A stretch of DNA of 42,763 bases from Lingula anatina. Taxonomy: Eukaryota; Brachiopoda; Lingulata; Lingulida; Lingulidae. Each line of letters starts with the position of its first letter. The first letter of the stretch is position 1. The translations under genes and the position numbers were made by a program. The DNA is taken from NCBI RefSeq assembly GCF_001039355.2, contig NW_019775857.1:1537736-1580498 (forward strand). The letters are read 5' to 3'. Under the pieces are notes generated by a model. The model saw only the letters and a program-made list of their open reading frames with translations. It ran no database searches and was not told where the DNA came from. Below, piece by piece: positions 1 to 9,019 of the stretch.

Positions 1-408
1 AACAGCCCTTCATGTGACCTGACACTGTTTCTCATGTACCTCACAAACTGACTGCATGTAACAATTGTTTTCTACACAAATAATTCAATTGATCTTTAAA
101 GGCTTACTTCAATTCAGACGACACTGCCCATATAATGATCTATTACTGTTCAGATTGTTAATGGGGCGGGAAGGGGGGATTCATTTTGAAACTCCCATTG
201 CCATTGCTGAAAATTCTCTACGTCTTGAAATAATTCATACTATAAGCACCTTTTACATTTGAAATCCCCATTCCCCCCAAAAGATTAACAGAAATTATAA
301 TAAATAAAAAATTCTAATACATTTTTTAAAATCTGCCAATAAAATCATATGCCTGTATTTTACAGTATAGCATATATCTACTTTTTTCTTTTATACTATA
401 TACTATAC

Positions 409-535
409 CTCTGGTGACTGTCTGTTGTCTACAGAGCCCAGTATAGAGTGTAGTGACCCAATGTTGTACAGGATACAGGCCTGCTCAAATCTGATATCTG
501 CCCTCACATCAGGCTGCCCAGTGTACACATCTTCC
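409..535 (-). CDS. PTPN23: PTPN23 coding exon 4
   Basis: 127 nt. The first base completes the Trp codon from exon 3, then EDVYTGQPDVRADI and FEQACILYNIGSLHSILG follow, ending in phase 0 at a GTATAG donor. The EQACILYN core is a hallmark of the BRO1 fold. Confidence 0.92.
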
Positions 536-3283
536 CTGTAGAACAAACAGCGAGAACATGTATTTTAAATGACCTTTTATATAGAATATTGAAATAAGTA
601 CGAAAATCCATTAATTTTACAGACATGGGGCTTTCATGTGGAATGTTTTTCAGTGAATTCATGTGGCAAAAATTATTTTCTTAATTTATAAATATAAATG
701 ACAAATGGTACCTAATTGGCTTTTCAATAAAGTAGTCATAAAATAACTTAAAACAGATAATAAAATAGACAGCATTGAACAGGGCTTCATGCAGAAAAAA
801 AAAGAATTCAAAACACCAAGTCTTGCATAAAATATATCTAAATCACACAGCAAGAGCATTCAAACACTGCCTAGTATTTCATATTTTACGAGCTCTATGG
901 CATGACCTACAGCAAGATATCTGTTTTAGCATTAAACCCAGCTACACTGCCTATGCTTTCTTTTGCCAAAAGGATTTTTCTGGCTAGCACTAGGTGATAC
1001 AAAATGTCTCATGTCCCAGAGCTTACCCGATTAACTCCTGCCTTATTTCAGACAGCAGTATTGATTATTCTCATCTACACTACATATGAACTCTAATTGA
1101 AACAGTGGTACATTACCATATAAACTGTATACCCAACAGTGCTACTTTGCAAAATAAACCATTTGATATATATCAAACAGGGCTTTTCCAAGGATTGGGG
1201 GTACAGGCCGTCCAAAATTATCACTTGTCATTTCCTACAAAATTTCAGGGAGTCGAAGCCATCATTTTTCAGAAATATTCATAAGCTGTCCAGCTGTCTT
1301 TAAATATATATAGTCCAGTGATGCTGGCAGCCTTTGGCGTCTAAATGACAATTTGACAGTTTGCTGGGAAAAGCCTTGATATCAAGTAACATGGTTATAT
1401 TACCATATGAAGGGCACTGCCCCTGCTGCCCCTTCCTCCATAGGAATTCTGTTATGTAGAAAACAGAGCTGAGAGTAGTACTTCTTCAGCAAGCTGCAGC
1501 CAGTGAAATCTCTGCTGACTCTGGTGGCATTCTGAAGTGAAAGTTCAGTCTGTCTTTTAACTCATTCTATAAAATTTATCTTTAAAATTATTTTCGGTCA
1601 TTAAAATTTAAACACACGCACACACATGTATATGTGTGTGTATTTAAACATTCCTTCTGTGCTTTTTATGCCAAACTGGCTTCACAGAAACTCATCACTT
1701 AAATTACCATACAATAACAAATCAGTCAAATGCATGGTTTATCCTCCCTAATAATCTAATAGGTAATATTTAACTTGGCTGTAATTTCATCGCCTATTTA
1801 CAGGGAGTAAAAAACAAAGGAAAAACTTCTTGCTGTTACCTGTCTGAGTTGATCTAGCTCTGAGCATTCCTTGTTATAGTTGGATGGGTTTTCTTGGTAG
1901 TGATCTCTAATATACTGAAATACAATATTTCCATTGCTATTAGACTTAACATGAAGCCAGTATGCAATCTAAAAAAAGACGACACGAATGACAGAATGAC
2001 AATCTCCTTTCTTCTAAGATAAGAAGTATTTTAGTCACTCTAAAACATATTTTATTCTGGACAAATAACCCTTTACTGGATCAGAAGAAAAAATGATAAA
2101 CACTTCACAAATATTGACAAGGTTCTATGACAGATACATATAGAGGGGCATCAGAAACAGAAATCAAATAACACAAATAGTACATTTGTAAGAATAAATG
2201 TCATAAGATAATTCATTTTATATCTTTTAAAATTATATTTTCTTTTTAACTGTCTCAGAAGATGTTAACCTTGTTTCTTTATAAACATGAGTTAAAAAAA
2301 CATTATTCTTTATGCATCCCTATTGCTCAGTATCCCTCGATACATGTATATTCTGGTATATGTAGAATTATTCAATTTAAAAAGAAAAAGTAGTTTTTAT
2401 AATCTTGGATGGATATCTGCAGGACTCCATACATTACTCTTATATATTTTATTCTTTATCACAACCCTGGGCAACTATAAATGTACCTCTGAGAAGGGAT
2501 CTAAAAGCAGTTGGTGAGTCATCTTCATATGATTATAGCAATTACATGCAAATTGAATTTAGCATGTTTAATTTGATTGTTCTCGTTATAGTGCTCCAGC
2601 TATTTCATCTGATTAAATTAATGTCACACACAAAGTTTACTTTAACAGCACATGAGATTGACGTTATCTTTTAAGAATCAACGTTACTGAATTATTCAGG
2701 GGTTAATTAGTGAATCACCACCAAAACCACTAAATTATAATTAAATCAGTAAACAAATGATTCTAATAATGATGTTAACATGTCATTATGTAGTCTGTGT
2801 AGTTTTGCAGGAAATCTATTTAATGCGTTGATCTTTTTGTTATATATAAAATGTGTGTATGAAATCAAGACAATCGAAAATTCTTCAACTTCAAGAAGTA
2901 TCATCATAATAATATAATGTGAATGATTATAGCTAAGATCAAATCAGCACCGCATTCAGAAGGTAATCGTGCTAAAGGCAAAGCAATATTTGCAAAGGAT
3001 CCACCTGTCCCCTGTATCATAGCTTTAGGCAAAGAGTCTGGAGATATGAGTCTAGATAGATGAGTATCGCTGTGTCAGATAACTTCATGCTTGTCACTTA
3101 TATTTTGCGTATGTCGGCTTCTATATACACACTAAAACAGCAGTTCCTTCAAGGTCACGTCACATGTTCATCTTACATATATAAGAAAAAATATACCTTC
3201 TTTATTTCTGGTCCTAATTCCACCGGCTCTGCGCAATTTTTCAGCTCAAAGGAAATCATCGGAACTCTGGGGACACCCTCCAT
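409..3283 (-). CDS. PTPN23: HD-PTP (tyrosine-protein phosphatase non-receptor type 23), N-terminal BRO1-domain exons, 3'-truncated
   Basis: Four minus-strand coding exons join in frame: 3283-3197, 1914-1840, 1531-1404 and 535-409, all with GT-AG introns. The product starts MEGVPRVPMISFELKN and continues with EIKK joined to YIRDHYQENPSNYN, then NATRVSRDFTGCSLLKKYY, RIPM, and FEQACILYNIGSLHSILG. This parallels the start of vertebrate HD-PTP (MEAVPRMPM at the N-terminus and an EQACILYNLG segment in the BRO1 domain). The family is an ESCRT-associated BRO1 scaffold that binds ESCRT-III CHMP4 and sorts endosomal cargo; its C-terminal phosphatase-like domain would lie left of position 1. About 123 residues are covered. 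ALIX-type BRO1 proteins are the alternative, but the MEGVPRVPM start favours HD-PTP. The next exon was not found in bases 1-408. Confidence 0.93.
536..1403 (-). other. PTPN23 intron 3
   Basis: A 0.87-kb intron between coding exons 3 and 4. I see no coding or repeat structure in it beyond AT-rich sequence. Confidence 0.7.
1404..1531 (-). CDS. PTPN23: PTPN23 coding exon 3
   Basis: 128 nt, phase 0 in and phase 2 out. It encodes NATRVSRDFTGCSLLKKYY through GAVPFI plus the first two bases of a Trp codon. The acceptor ACTTTCACTTCAG and donor ATG|GTAATA are on the minus strand. Confidence 0.9.
1840..1914 (-). CDS. PTPN23: PTPN23 coding exon 2
   Basis: 25 codons, YIRDHYQENPSNYN through ELDQLRQ, phase 0 at both ends. 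The frame is open further upstream, to an alternative AG at about 1970. The acceptor TATTTCAG just before the Tyr codon was preferred because it gives a gap-free match to the family (KK-[FY]-x(3)-[NH]-Y-x-ENP). Confidence 0.9.
1915..3196 (-). other. PTPN23 intron 1
   Basis: A 1.3-kb AT-rich intron. Short plus-strand reading frames here (for example 2323-2517 and 2405-2674) show no recognisable protein and are probably chance. Confidence 0.7.
3197..3283 (-). CDS. PTPN23: PTPN23 coding exon 1
   Basis: 29 codons from the ATG at 3283-3281 to Lys-Lys, ending in phase 0 at a GTATAT donor. It encodes the extreme N-terminus of the BRO1 domain. The start is set by similarity to the conserved MExVPRxPM opening of HD-PTP. 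Confidence 0.92.
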
Positions 3284-3487
3284 CTTTGCGAAATGACGTC
3301 AGCAGTCTCTTTGTGAAACTGGGTCATTGGGGTAACAGAACTGTTGCCTGACCTCAGGAGGCCCAGGAGAGGTTGGGGAGGTAAAGGCGTTCATGTATTA
3401 TGGCGTTTTCTCTAGCCTGGGACTGAAAGAATTTAAGATGCCTTGACATTCATCAACACATGGTCCAGAGTTCGACATACCTCCCTC
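3284..3487. promoter_or_regulatory. Bidirectional promoter between PTPN23 and the DegT-like aminotransferase gene
   Basis: Only 204 bp separate the minus-strand PTPN23 ATG (3283) from the plus-strand aminotransferase ATG (3488). The segment must hold both 5' UTRs and shared promoter elements. It has no TATA box in an obvious position and is less AT-rich than its surroundings. A palindromic cAMP-response-type site lies next to the PTPN23 start. The transcription start sites are inferred, not seen. Confidence 0.6.
3294..3301. promoter_or_regulatory. CRE/ATF-type palindrome TGACGTCA
   Basis: A perfect full CRE consensus 10 bp upstream of the PTPN23 start codon, inside the divergent promoter. 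CREB/ATF sites are common in TATA-less bidirectional promoters. Binding here is inferred. Confidence 0.5.
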
Positions 3488-3530
3488 ATGGCCTATCAAG
3501 ATATTGTCCCGTACACTTGTATTTACATCG
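3488..3530 (+). CDS. DegT-like gene coding exon 1
   Basis: 43 nt encoding MAYQDIVPYTCIYI plus the first base of Asp15, followed by a strong GTAAGT donor. The phase exactly fits exon 2, which lacks its own in-frame ATG until Met22. The match of phase and a consensus donor is the only support, so this exon is less certain than the others. Confidence 0.6.
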
Positions 3531-6490
3531 GTAAGTTTGTATCCACGCTCGGCTGTCACCTTGGTTGGATAGTAAACTATTGTCGTAAAATCGCTAAATG
3601 GTATTAAAACCGGGTGCATAAACTTGAAAACCACCTAGGACAACCTTGGACTGCCACATTAGACCAATACAATGCAAAAATAAACTATAACAAGTGGTTA
3701 AAGCCTTCAAACCGAATGTCGTAAAGTCCCCATATACCTCCATAGAGACAATAAAATAGAGTAAGCTTGTGAAACAAGATTCCACAATTTTAAACATAAT
3801 AATCGAAATAAAATACTGCCGGGCATCGGGGCGGCCTAAAACTTGGCACGCTTACCGCAAATGCAGCAGGCTACATCATCCCATCGCTCGTTTGTAAATT
3901 CCGTGCATGGCATACGCACAATCAAACCGACTCAAGCATCAGAGGTGGAATTTGGATTTACGGTTTGATTTTAATAAATGTATAACATGCAAACGCCATA
4001 TTGTTTTTTTGCTATTTTTAATTTGCAGTTATAACGCAAATACTTATAATAAGGTAAATGAATAATATAAAATGTAACAATGACAGATCTATTCTGTCTA
4101 GGTTTTTTTTNNNNNNNNNNNNNNNNNNNNNNNNNNNNNNNNNNNNNNNNNNNNNNNNNNNNNNNNNNNNNNNNNNNNNNNNNNNNNNNNNNNNNNNNNN
4201 NNNNNNNNNNNNNNNNNNNNNNNNNNNNNNNNNNNNNNNNNNNNNNNNNNNNNNNNNNNNNNNNNNNNNNNNNNNNNNNNNNNNNNNNNNNATAACACTC
4301 TCTAAGTCTTGGTCTTATAGCCCAATCATATTTTCAAAAGAAAAAAAAGAATAAACACTGAGCATCATATTGTAATATCTGTTCCCCAAATGTATTACAG
4401 CAGACATAACAGGCTGATATGGATTTTTGTGATTTTTAAAGCCTTTCTGGAATTGAAGAAATACTGGTAGGAAATTATGCATTAGCACTAGTCTTCTTTT
4501 GACGATTTTCGATACATTGGGATAGGAAATTTTGTATGAAAACTGAGTCATAATTATTAATATTACACTTTCAGATGCGGAGGTGTCAGATTTCATGTCA
4601 GCCATTAAGGCCTGTCTCTATGGGTCACCATATGGTAGAGAGGACCTGACAGCAAAGATCTCTACATTGTTCCACAACCAGTCCAGTCCACAATACACTC
4701 TGCCTTTACTGTCAGTGAGGACAGGACTGGATATGTTCCTCAGACTAAAGGCATTCCCTCAGGGATCTGAAGTCATAATGTCAGCTATGAACATTCCAGA
4801 TATGGTGGAAATTGTGAAGTACCATGGACTAATACCTGTTCCTTTGGATCTGAATCTCGATACTTGCGCTCCTAGAGTGGAGCTATTAGAGAGCTTGATA
4901 ACAGAGAAAACTGTTGCTATGCTTTTAGCGCACATCTATGGGAAGAAGTTTGACATGGCCCCTTTCATTGAAGTAGGCAGGAAGCATAACTTGATTGTAC
5001 TAGAGGACTGTGCTGAGTGTTTTAATGGTTTTGAGCAACTCGGACATCCAGAAACTGATATTGCCTTCTTTAGTTTTGGCTCCATTAAATTCTACACAGC
5101 ATTTGGTGGTGGTATTGCAAAAATAAGAGACCAAGCTTTGTTTGAAGAAATGAGCAACTTTTATTCTACATACCCTAAACAGTCTTCTGTGACTTACCTC
5201 AAAAAGGTTTTGAAGTTATTTGTTCCATACACCTTACTCAACTGTCCCACACTGATCAAACCAGGGATGTATATTTTCATGCACTCTTTAAAGCTTGACT
5301 GTGAGGGATTCGTCATTGGCATGCTGCGTGGCTTTCCAGACAGACTTATTGAAATGATCCGTCACAGGCCGTGCTTGCCATTGCTGTACATGATGTATAG
5401 AAGGTTGTCAAAGTTTGATATCTCTGACTTCAATATGAGCCGTATCAAGGGAGAGTATGTCAGTGAGAGACTGCCAGATTCAGTGACACAAGTAGGAAGC
5501 CAGGCCGATGTTAGAAACTTCTGGTTATTTCCCATTGTTGTGGTAGGTTTGGTCAGGTTTAATTTGGTATATAATTGTTTTGATAGCTTTTCATTTATTT
5601 TTGTCTTGTGGATTGTGATTGAAGTGTATTTATTATTATTATTATTTTTTGTATTTTACCAGATGATTTCAGCTCATCAGCAAACATATTTCTACATTCC
5701 ATTAGGCATTATTTCACATTGATTTCTGCCCTTAAAAGCCAGTATGCTCTATGACAGATCACAAAATGTTACATAGTGTGATAGAAATATTTAGAAAAAA
5801 ACTGGCAGATTAGCAGATGACTCACTCATCCTTGTTAAACATGTTCACTTTTTACATAGATGAAAATTACAACATATCCTTCAGATAAGTACTGTATGTA
5901 TATCTTCAACTTTATTTGGCTAATCTAGTGGATGACTGACACTTGGAGTGATAGATAAGAAGAGCACTATCAGTTATCTAGCTATCCTTATTCTTTAGCA
6001 AACCTTATTTTTATGTAGCTCAGTGTTAAAATGTATATGTAAACATTAAATAAACATTATGTATATATGAAAATATGTCTTGTTCTTCAAGAAAATTCCG
6101 ACAAGAAAGACAGAAATTGTTTATTGTGGAAAAGCAAATATACATAAATTACTTATGATTATGAACATTTATACTATTTTTTAGGAAAATCCAGACAATG
6201 TGGTCACAATTCTCAATGCACTTGGTATCAATGCATACAGAGGCGCAACACAGTTGAATCTGATCGAGCCAACCAATGGAAACTCACACTTAAAGCACCT
6301 GCAGAAATTTGTCTCCCACTTTCCCCACGAAGCCAAGTACCTGCTGGACCACATAGTGTACTTGCCTGTGAACAAATCTGTGCCATTCTATGAACTGGAC
6401 AAGATATGTGTTGGTGTAAAAAATGCAATGAAGATCTCAGCCGGAGAAAGGATGCCTCGAGTTAAAGTGAAACTAACTTCCAAATTATAG
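3488..6490 (+). CDS. DegT/DnrJ/EryC1/StrS-family PLP aminotransferase homologue, three exons, about 438 aa
   Basis: Exons 3488-3530, 4575-5542 and 6185-6490 join with matching phases (1, then 0) and GT-AG introns to give 438 codons plus TAG. The fold-type-I signature is clear: EVIMSAMNIPDMVEIVKYHG (cofactor-domain strand), LLAHIYGKKFDMAPF, VLEDCAE with Asp159 in the pyridoxal N1-binding position, and FSFGSIKFYTAFGGG with Lys186 as the expected Schiff-base lysine. The C-terminal VYLPVNKSVPFYELDKI matches the family's closing motif. Bacterial members aminate keto-nucleotide sugars. The animal substrate is unknown, and the 205-320 region is unusually hydrophobic, so I call a family homologue only. 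The start ATG is the only in-frame ATG in the exon 1 open frame and joins to exon 2 to complete an Asp codon. Confidence 0.85.
3531..4574 (+). other. Intron 1 of the DegT-like gene, containing a gap
   Basis: A 1.04-kb intron with 181 unresolved bases. Nothing else is recognised. Minus-strand open frames at 3398-3634 and 3594-3797 have no recognisable product. Confidence 0.6.
4111..4291. other. Assembly gap (181 N)
   Basis: A run of N preceded by a T homopolymer. It lies inside intron 1 of the DegT-like gene and does not interrupt any coding exon called here. Confidence 0.99.
4575..5542 (+). CDS. DegT-like gene coding exon 2 (PLP-binding domain)
   Basis: 968 nt, about three quarters of the protein in one exon. 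It begins after ACACTTTCAG and ends at GTTGTG|GTAGGT in phase 0. It contains the Asp159 and Lys186 cofactor residues. The open frame runs on past the donor into the intron to 5722, without family similarity. Confidence 0.9.
5543..6184 (+). other. Intron 2 of the DegT-like gene
   Basis: A 642-bp AT-rich intron beginning GTAGGT and ending CTATTTTTTAG. No additional structure was seen. Confidence 0.7.
6185..6490 (+). CDS. DegT-like gene coding exon 3 (C-terminal domain)
   Basis: 306 nt from the acceptor CTATTTTTTAG to TAG: ENPDNVVTILNALGINAYRG through MKISAGERMPRVKVKLTSKL. The GI-x-AYRGAT segment and YLPV motif correspond to the C-terminal small domain of the family. Confidence 0.88.
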   Translation, partial: ENPDNVVTILNALGINAYRGATQLNLIEPTNGNSHLKHLQKFVSHFPHEAKYLLDHIVYLPVNKSVPFYELDKICVGVKNAMKISAGERMPRVKVKLTSKL

Positions 6491-6687
6491 TTTTCTGTAA
6501 CAGGCAAAATAATTACAGGTGTATAGTGTTCGTATTCATGTTTATTGATAGTTTTAACAGGCTTTAATATAAGCATTCAATTTACTGATAAGTGTTCATT
6601 TTATAATGAATATATACTATTACTGAAGGCAATGATGCTACACTACTTGATATAACACTAAATGTTGTTCTGTTTACTATGTATTTC

Positions 6688-6892
6688 GGCCCTTTTCACA
6701 TTAAGCAGTATGCTGAAAGGGACTGGTCCTCTTTGACAGGTCCTGACATATAATTACTCTTCAGGTACAGGAGGTTTTACAGCCTTTCAGAAGTTTTTCC
6801 GAAGTTTTAAATAATTAATTGGTTGTGTCAAGCATGCCCGTCTGTGTTTAGGTGACTCCAGTTAAGTGTGCCTCTGGGTGTGAAAAGGGCCT
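6688..6892. repeat. Short TIR element, GGCCCTTTTCACA termini (MITE-like)
   Basis: A 205-bp segment starting GGCCCTTTTCACATTAAGC and ending GGTGTGAAAAGGGCC. The ends are inverted copies of about 13 bp, as in non-autonomous DNA transposons. It lies just downstream of the DegT-like stop codon, so it may be in the 3' UTR. A degenerate relative occurs near 41096. Confidence 0.55.
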
Positions 6893-7200
6893 TAGTCATG
6901 TGATTGAGTCATGTGACTGTTTGTCATGTATTTATGAAAGTGACCATTTGCTTCATGTAAAAAGTTGTACAACTTTGCCACCCATTTGTGTGACTGTTTA
7001 ATGTATATTCAGTGATGTGGCTTCTTGCCATATATTCGTGTGTTCATTTTATAAGGGCTTTACTTGACATAAAGTAATGATATCATTTGATACATCTCAC
7101 ATTTTGTTGTTCTAACCAGTATTGCTTGTCACATATTTATTCAAGTGACACTGTGCCATATATTCAGTAATGCGACTAATTGCTTGACATTTGGGCCATT

Positions 7201-7250
<50 letters not shown>
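7201..7250. repeat. (ATT)n microsatellite
   Basis: About 16 uninterrupted TTA units in intergenic DNA. Confidence 0.97.
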
Positions 7251-8416
7251 CATAATTTGATACCAATAACACAAGTAGGCAGCAATATTAAACCAAAATT
7301 ATCTCTACTATGTTCACTAGTACTACATTTCTGAGTTTACTGGATACTTTATTAGCTCCATTATAAGCATAGGCCTCATAACAATAATTGTCGCTTGCGA
7401 TCTTGAGCCTTGGATTTGTGAGCACGAATGCCAAATTAATGACTTAAACCACAATTTCAGGGCACAAATGTAAAACTAGTGGTCATATCTGTTTTTAAGA
7501 ATTAACTTTAAAAAATAAATAACAATCTTAAAAACAAATCAAACTACCACTCATTAAAATGGGAGTAACATACGCTGTCTTTGTGACCACTAATTTTACA
7601 TTCTTGCCATGATATCCTGCTTTGAGTCGTTAATTTGGCACAAGTGCACAAAAACTCGAGATCACAAATGGCTAATTCATTTATAAGGCCTGATGCACGT
7701 CTCTGTCAGAAACTGGAAATAGCAGATCTTGGATCCACATGTATAATGAGTTTGAAGGTAGGGACATGCTGATAATAGACAACTGCTCCAGTTTTCTCTG
7801 AAATTCAGAGTGCAAGTGGTGATCAAGTGCTGAAAGAAGTGCTGTGAATCTGTGACTCTTTAATTTAGACTGCATAACAGCATTGGAAAAAAAGCAACAT
7901 ACATGTACATGTACATCAGAAGTGATGAATCTCAGGGTTGCATTCATTTGTTCAAAAGTGACACCTTTATTTGAACTATACAATTCTTTTATTGAAACTT
8001 TTATCATTTTGACTGGTTCCATAAAGCCTTTAACAGTAACCATTTTTTGTTTAAATAAAGAATATATTGTAGAAGCTTTCTAGATCATAAAATTTAAATA
8101 AGCATTAATTTAGGAAAGCTTAGCGTGTTTTAGCTTTGTCTTCCAATATGTTAAATTTTATTTAAAACTTTTTATACCCTTTAATCAAATATATTTACCA
8201 TTTGTAATTACAGGTATAATGTAGATTCTCAGATAATAAATGACATAAAAACTACCCATTTAACTTTTGGGCAAAATCATTGGGAAAATATGGAAACTTG
8301 TAAATGAATGTATTTTGTTCGAAAAAAAAATGTTCATCAAATAGTGGTGTGATGCTAACCTAACAGAAAATAACGGATTAAACTTGATTGCAAATATTTT
8401 TACACTGTGATACTTT

Positions 8417-8827
8417 GACATTCCATAATTTTGTAATAACAATAACAATGGCATGATTAAGAGATTTGAAGAAATTCCTTGTATAGATATTAAAAACGAT
8501 ACTGTATTGAACAAATTATGCTTGCAGAATGAAAAACTCAAGATTATAGCTATGGCAAACATTGTCTGCAAGACGTTTTCTCCAAATTACTAAATGCAAG
8601 GAAAGGAAAAATGGAAGCCACNGACATTCCATAATTTTGCAATAACAATAACAATGGCATGATTAAGAGATTTGAAGAAATTCCTTGTATAGATATTAAA
8701 AACGATACTGTATTGAACAAATTATGCTTGCAGAATGAAAAACTCAAGATTATAGCTATGGCAAACATTGTCTGCAAGACGTTTTCTCCAAATTACTAAA
8801 AGCAAGGAAAGGAAAAATGGAAGCCAC
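8417..8827. repeat. 205-bp near-identical direct duplication joined by one N (likely assembly artefact)
   Basis: Copy 1 (8417-8621) and copy 2 (8623-8827) differ at only two positions (T/C near the start, T/A near the end) and abut at the single N at 8622. This pattern is expected when two overlapping contigs or haplotypes are scaffolded without merging. A true recent tandem duplication is possible but would not need the N. Confidence 0.9.
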
Positions 8828-8879
8828 GAGTTTGAGAAAAAGTTCAGTAGTGTCTGTTGTTTACTATGAATGTGCCCTC

Positions 8880-9019
8880 TGGCCACCCGTGAAGCCGGCG
8901 CCACATTGTCGATTGTGTTAGATGCGCCAGAGGGAGGTGAATGGAACGGCCGTAAACGAGGGCAATTACAATATGGCGCTCAGAGGGACGACATAACAAA
9001 GGACACCGCAATGTTTAAT
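8880..9019 (+). promoter_or_regulatory. CpG-rich segment, candidate promoter and 5'-UTR exon of the ALK1/2 gene
   Basis: This is a CpG-dense stretch in the plus-strand intergenic DNA (GCCGGCGCC, ATGCGCC, ACGGCCG, GGCGC). It ends in a strong donor, TTTAAT|GTGAGTAA, at 9019. The only ATG frame inside is a 7-codon upstream ORF. It is proposed as the untranslated first exon because the next gene downstream on this strand is the type I receptor; transcript evidence is absent. Confidence 0.35.

Larger units (their letters stand above)
6491..8880. other. Intergenic region, DegT-like gene to ALK1/2 promoter
   Basis: 2.4 kb without a recognised gene. It holds the 3' UTR of the aminotransferase (no clear AATAAA near the stop), a TIR element, an ATT microsatellite and a 205-bp duplication. 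A 120-codon minus-strand frame at 7681-8043 matches nothing I recognise. Confidence 0.6.

Noticed and set aside
1-60. Possible fifth PTPN23 exon on the minus strand at the left edge
   Set aside because: The required phase-0 frame meets a stop codon and the sequence does not match the next BRO1 segment.
4098-4354. Open frames spanning the N gap at 4111-4291, and those spanning 38311-38585
   Set aside because: They are artefacts of translating unknown bases.
4583-5722. Single-exon reading of the aminotransferase (379 codons from a GTG to 5722)
   Set aside because: Family similarity stops at the GTAGGT donor (5542) and resumes at 6185; the remaining tail is intron read-through and GTG is not a plausible animal start.
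7681-8043. 120-codon minus-strand open frame between genes
   Set aside because: No recognisable domain, low-complexity AT-rich context, no supporting splice or promoter signal; length is within chance expectation for a window of this size.
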